DNA of 14,339 bases from Clostridia bacterium (GTDB lineage: Bacteria; Bacillota; Clostridia; Saccharofermentanales; Saccharofermentanaceae), in the NCBI GenBank assembly GCA_017881645.1, contig JADGQQ010000093.1, positions 1 through 14,339 of the forward strand, given 5' to 3'. The translations under genes and the position numbers were made by a program. Below are positions 13,516 to 14,339 of this stretch, in pieces. The notes below the pieces were generated by a model that did no database searches, was not told where the DNA came from, and saw nothing but the letters and a program-made list of their open reading frames with translations. Position 1 is the stretch's first letter. Each line of letters starts with the position of its first letter.

Positions 13516-14118
13516 TCAGCGGTCTGTGATGTTACCCAGAATAAACTTTGAAATCAACTTATCATACCCGTATTGTACGGCTCGGGCCAGAAGCAAAATT
13601 GTTCCCGGTACCAGAACTGCCAGTATGAGAATGGATACAAAAAGAAATACAAGATAGACACCGCCTGTAATTACGCCGATTACGGTCGAAAAAGTACCGG
13701 CAGTATCCGCAAAATGTTCCGTAGAAGATTCTAGTGTTTGATTGAGAAAAGTCAAAAGACGCGCCTGCAGATCGCTCGATGAAATCTGAAGATACGGCAT
13801 GACCCAGGTAGTTAAAAGCAATGTCAGTATGACCAGCTTCCCTGCCTGCACAAACAATATCAGCAGTCTCAGTCCAAGCATATATCGGTAATACCGGAAG
13901 CAAAGGAACGGGGATGCAAGAAAAAGAATCAGAAAAAGGATCATCTTCAGAATACGCTGCCCGCCAAGGATACCGGAGAAACTTCCCGTTATATAACTGA
14001 GTGCAATTACGCCGCAGACAAACATGCCGAAAAGCATGAAAAGACTCACATGCCTCCGGTTCTCAAAATCCGTATCGCTCCAAAGCGATCCCAGAAAAAG
14101 ACCCTCCATAAAATCCAC
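13516..14118 (-). CDS. Small multi-pass membrane protein, function unknown
   Basis: A 200-residue protein I do not recognise. Hydrophobic segments are at about 24-45, 55-75, 82-108 and 143-180; the last is long enough for two short spans. A polar linker rich in Ser, Thr, Gln and Glu (111-142) lies between the third and fourth segments, and the C-terminus is charged. No signal peptidase site, enzyme motif or lipobox is seen. The start is a GTG at 14118, chosen because GGGAGG lies eight bases upstream; an in-frame ATG at 14109 would have 17 bases of spacing. The gene is 12 bases upstream of the nucleoside kinase gene and probably cotranscribed with it, so the two may act in one process, but nothing in the sequence says which. 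Confidence 0.8.
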   Translation of the reverse strand: MDFMEGLFLGSLWSDTDFENRRHVSLFMLFGMFVCGVIALSYITGSFSGILGGQRILKMILFLILFLASPFLCFRYYRYMLGLRLLILFVQAGKLVILTLLLTTWVMPYLQISSSDLQARLLTFLNQTLESSTEHFADTAGTFSTVIGVITGGVYLVFLFVSILILAVLVPGTILLLARAVQYGYDKLISKFILGNITDR

Positions 14119-14151
14119 GCAGTTTTCCTCCCAAAGTCTTTAACAATATGT

Positions 14152-14180
14152 ATTGTATCAGAAAAGAGTCGGTCTGGAAA
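14152..14180 (-). promoter_or_regulatory. Candidate promoter of the membrane protein-kinase pair
   Basis: On the minus strand TTTCCA (14180-14175) and TACAAT (14157-14152) are 17 bases apart, matching the consensus at four and five of six positions. The predicted start near 14145 gives a leader of about 27 bases with the RBS inside it. A perfect TTGACA lies further upstream (about 14200) but has a poor -10 partner. Confidence 0.45.
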
Positions 14181-14239
14181 TATGAATGGCAAGGTCATTG
14201 TCAATAAGTTGTCTTAAATAGATATTCCGAAATGTATTT

Positions 14240-14339
14240 TTATCGAAGGCGAAAGGGAATTTTTGTAATTGCTTCGATCAAATCGCGGAAAGCCTGCCAT
14301 TCCTGCGGAAACTGACTGTTTCCGACAATCCGGACCTGC
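14240..14339 (-). CDS. C-terminal fragment of an unrecognised protein
   Basis: A frame open to the right edge of the window ends at a TAA at 14242-14240. The 32 visible residues include VGNSQFPQEWQAFRDLIEAI and then TKIPFRLR. The amphipathic helix, the codon choice like its neighbours, and the position 120 bases upstream of the next gene on the same strand make it look like the true end of a gene rather than chance. The other two minus-strand frames look less protein-like. The family is not recognised from so short a piece. No strong terminator follows it. Confidence 0.5.
   Translation of the reverse strand, partial: QVRIVGNSQFPQEWQAFRDLIEAITKIPFRLR

Noticed and set aside
1..14339. Mobile elements, phage genes, toxin-antitoxin pairs, CRISPR arrays or defence genes
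   Set aside because: No transposase, integrase, direct-repeat array or defence-type gene is visible. Almost all of the coding space is housekeeping metabolism.

Overview
The window looks like chromosomal DNA of a low-to-mid GC Bacillota (Firmicutes) bacterium. The evidence is strong GGAGG-type ribosome binding sites, several GTG starts, an MsmX-like sugar ATPase, a split transketolase and a MetA of the acetyl-CoA type. A Negativicutes or Clostridia member would fit, but no rRNA or other phylogenetic marker is present to settle it. I see no insertion sequence, integrase, phage gene, CRISPR array or RNA gene. This is mainly a housekeeping and biosynthetic region.

Layout from left to right: (1) On the minus strand, the first 27 codons of an unrecognised gene (1-81) are cut by the left edge. 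A 433-base gap follows that is rich in inverted repeats and holds the intrinsic terminator of the next gene. (2) A stand-alone MsmX/UgpC-type sugar ABC transporter ATPase (515-1630, minus). (3) A 345-base divergent control region with candidate promoters in both directions and a good match to an ArgR/AhrC box. (4) A plus-strand arginine operon, argC-argB-argD-argF, followed after 4 bases by a GNAT acetyltransferase (1976-6857). (5) A convergent junction at 6858-6896. (6) From 14339 down to 6897 everything is on the minus strand. In transcription order this is an unrecognised C-terminus at the right edge, a small membrane protein, a uridine-kinase-like nucleoside kinase, metA, thioredoxin, the NAD(P)HX dehydratase nnr, alanine racemase alr, and the N- and C-terminal transketolase subunits.

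How the genes work together: ArgC, ArgB, ArgD and ArgF carry N-acetylglutamate through N-acetylornithine chemistry and on to citrulline. The step that frees ornithine (argJ or argE), the N-acetylglutamate source (argJ or argA) and argG/argH are not in the window. The GNAT gene is a candidate, unproven, for the acetylation step. The minus-strand half looks like several units rather than one operon. The membrane protein and kinase genes are 12 bases apart. metA has a perfect -35 box of its own. Thioredoxin has an extended -10 promoter and ends at a hairpin terminator. nnr-alr-tktN-tktC are tightly spaced.

Nothing here amounts to a clearly new biological system. The points most worth checking are the arginine cluster lacking argJ but carrying a coupled GNAT, the Glu111 acetyl-CoA signature in MetA, the dyad-rich leader at about 200-420, and the nucleoside kinase that lacks its usual N-terminal domains and is paired with an unknown membrane protein.
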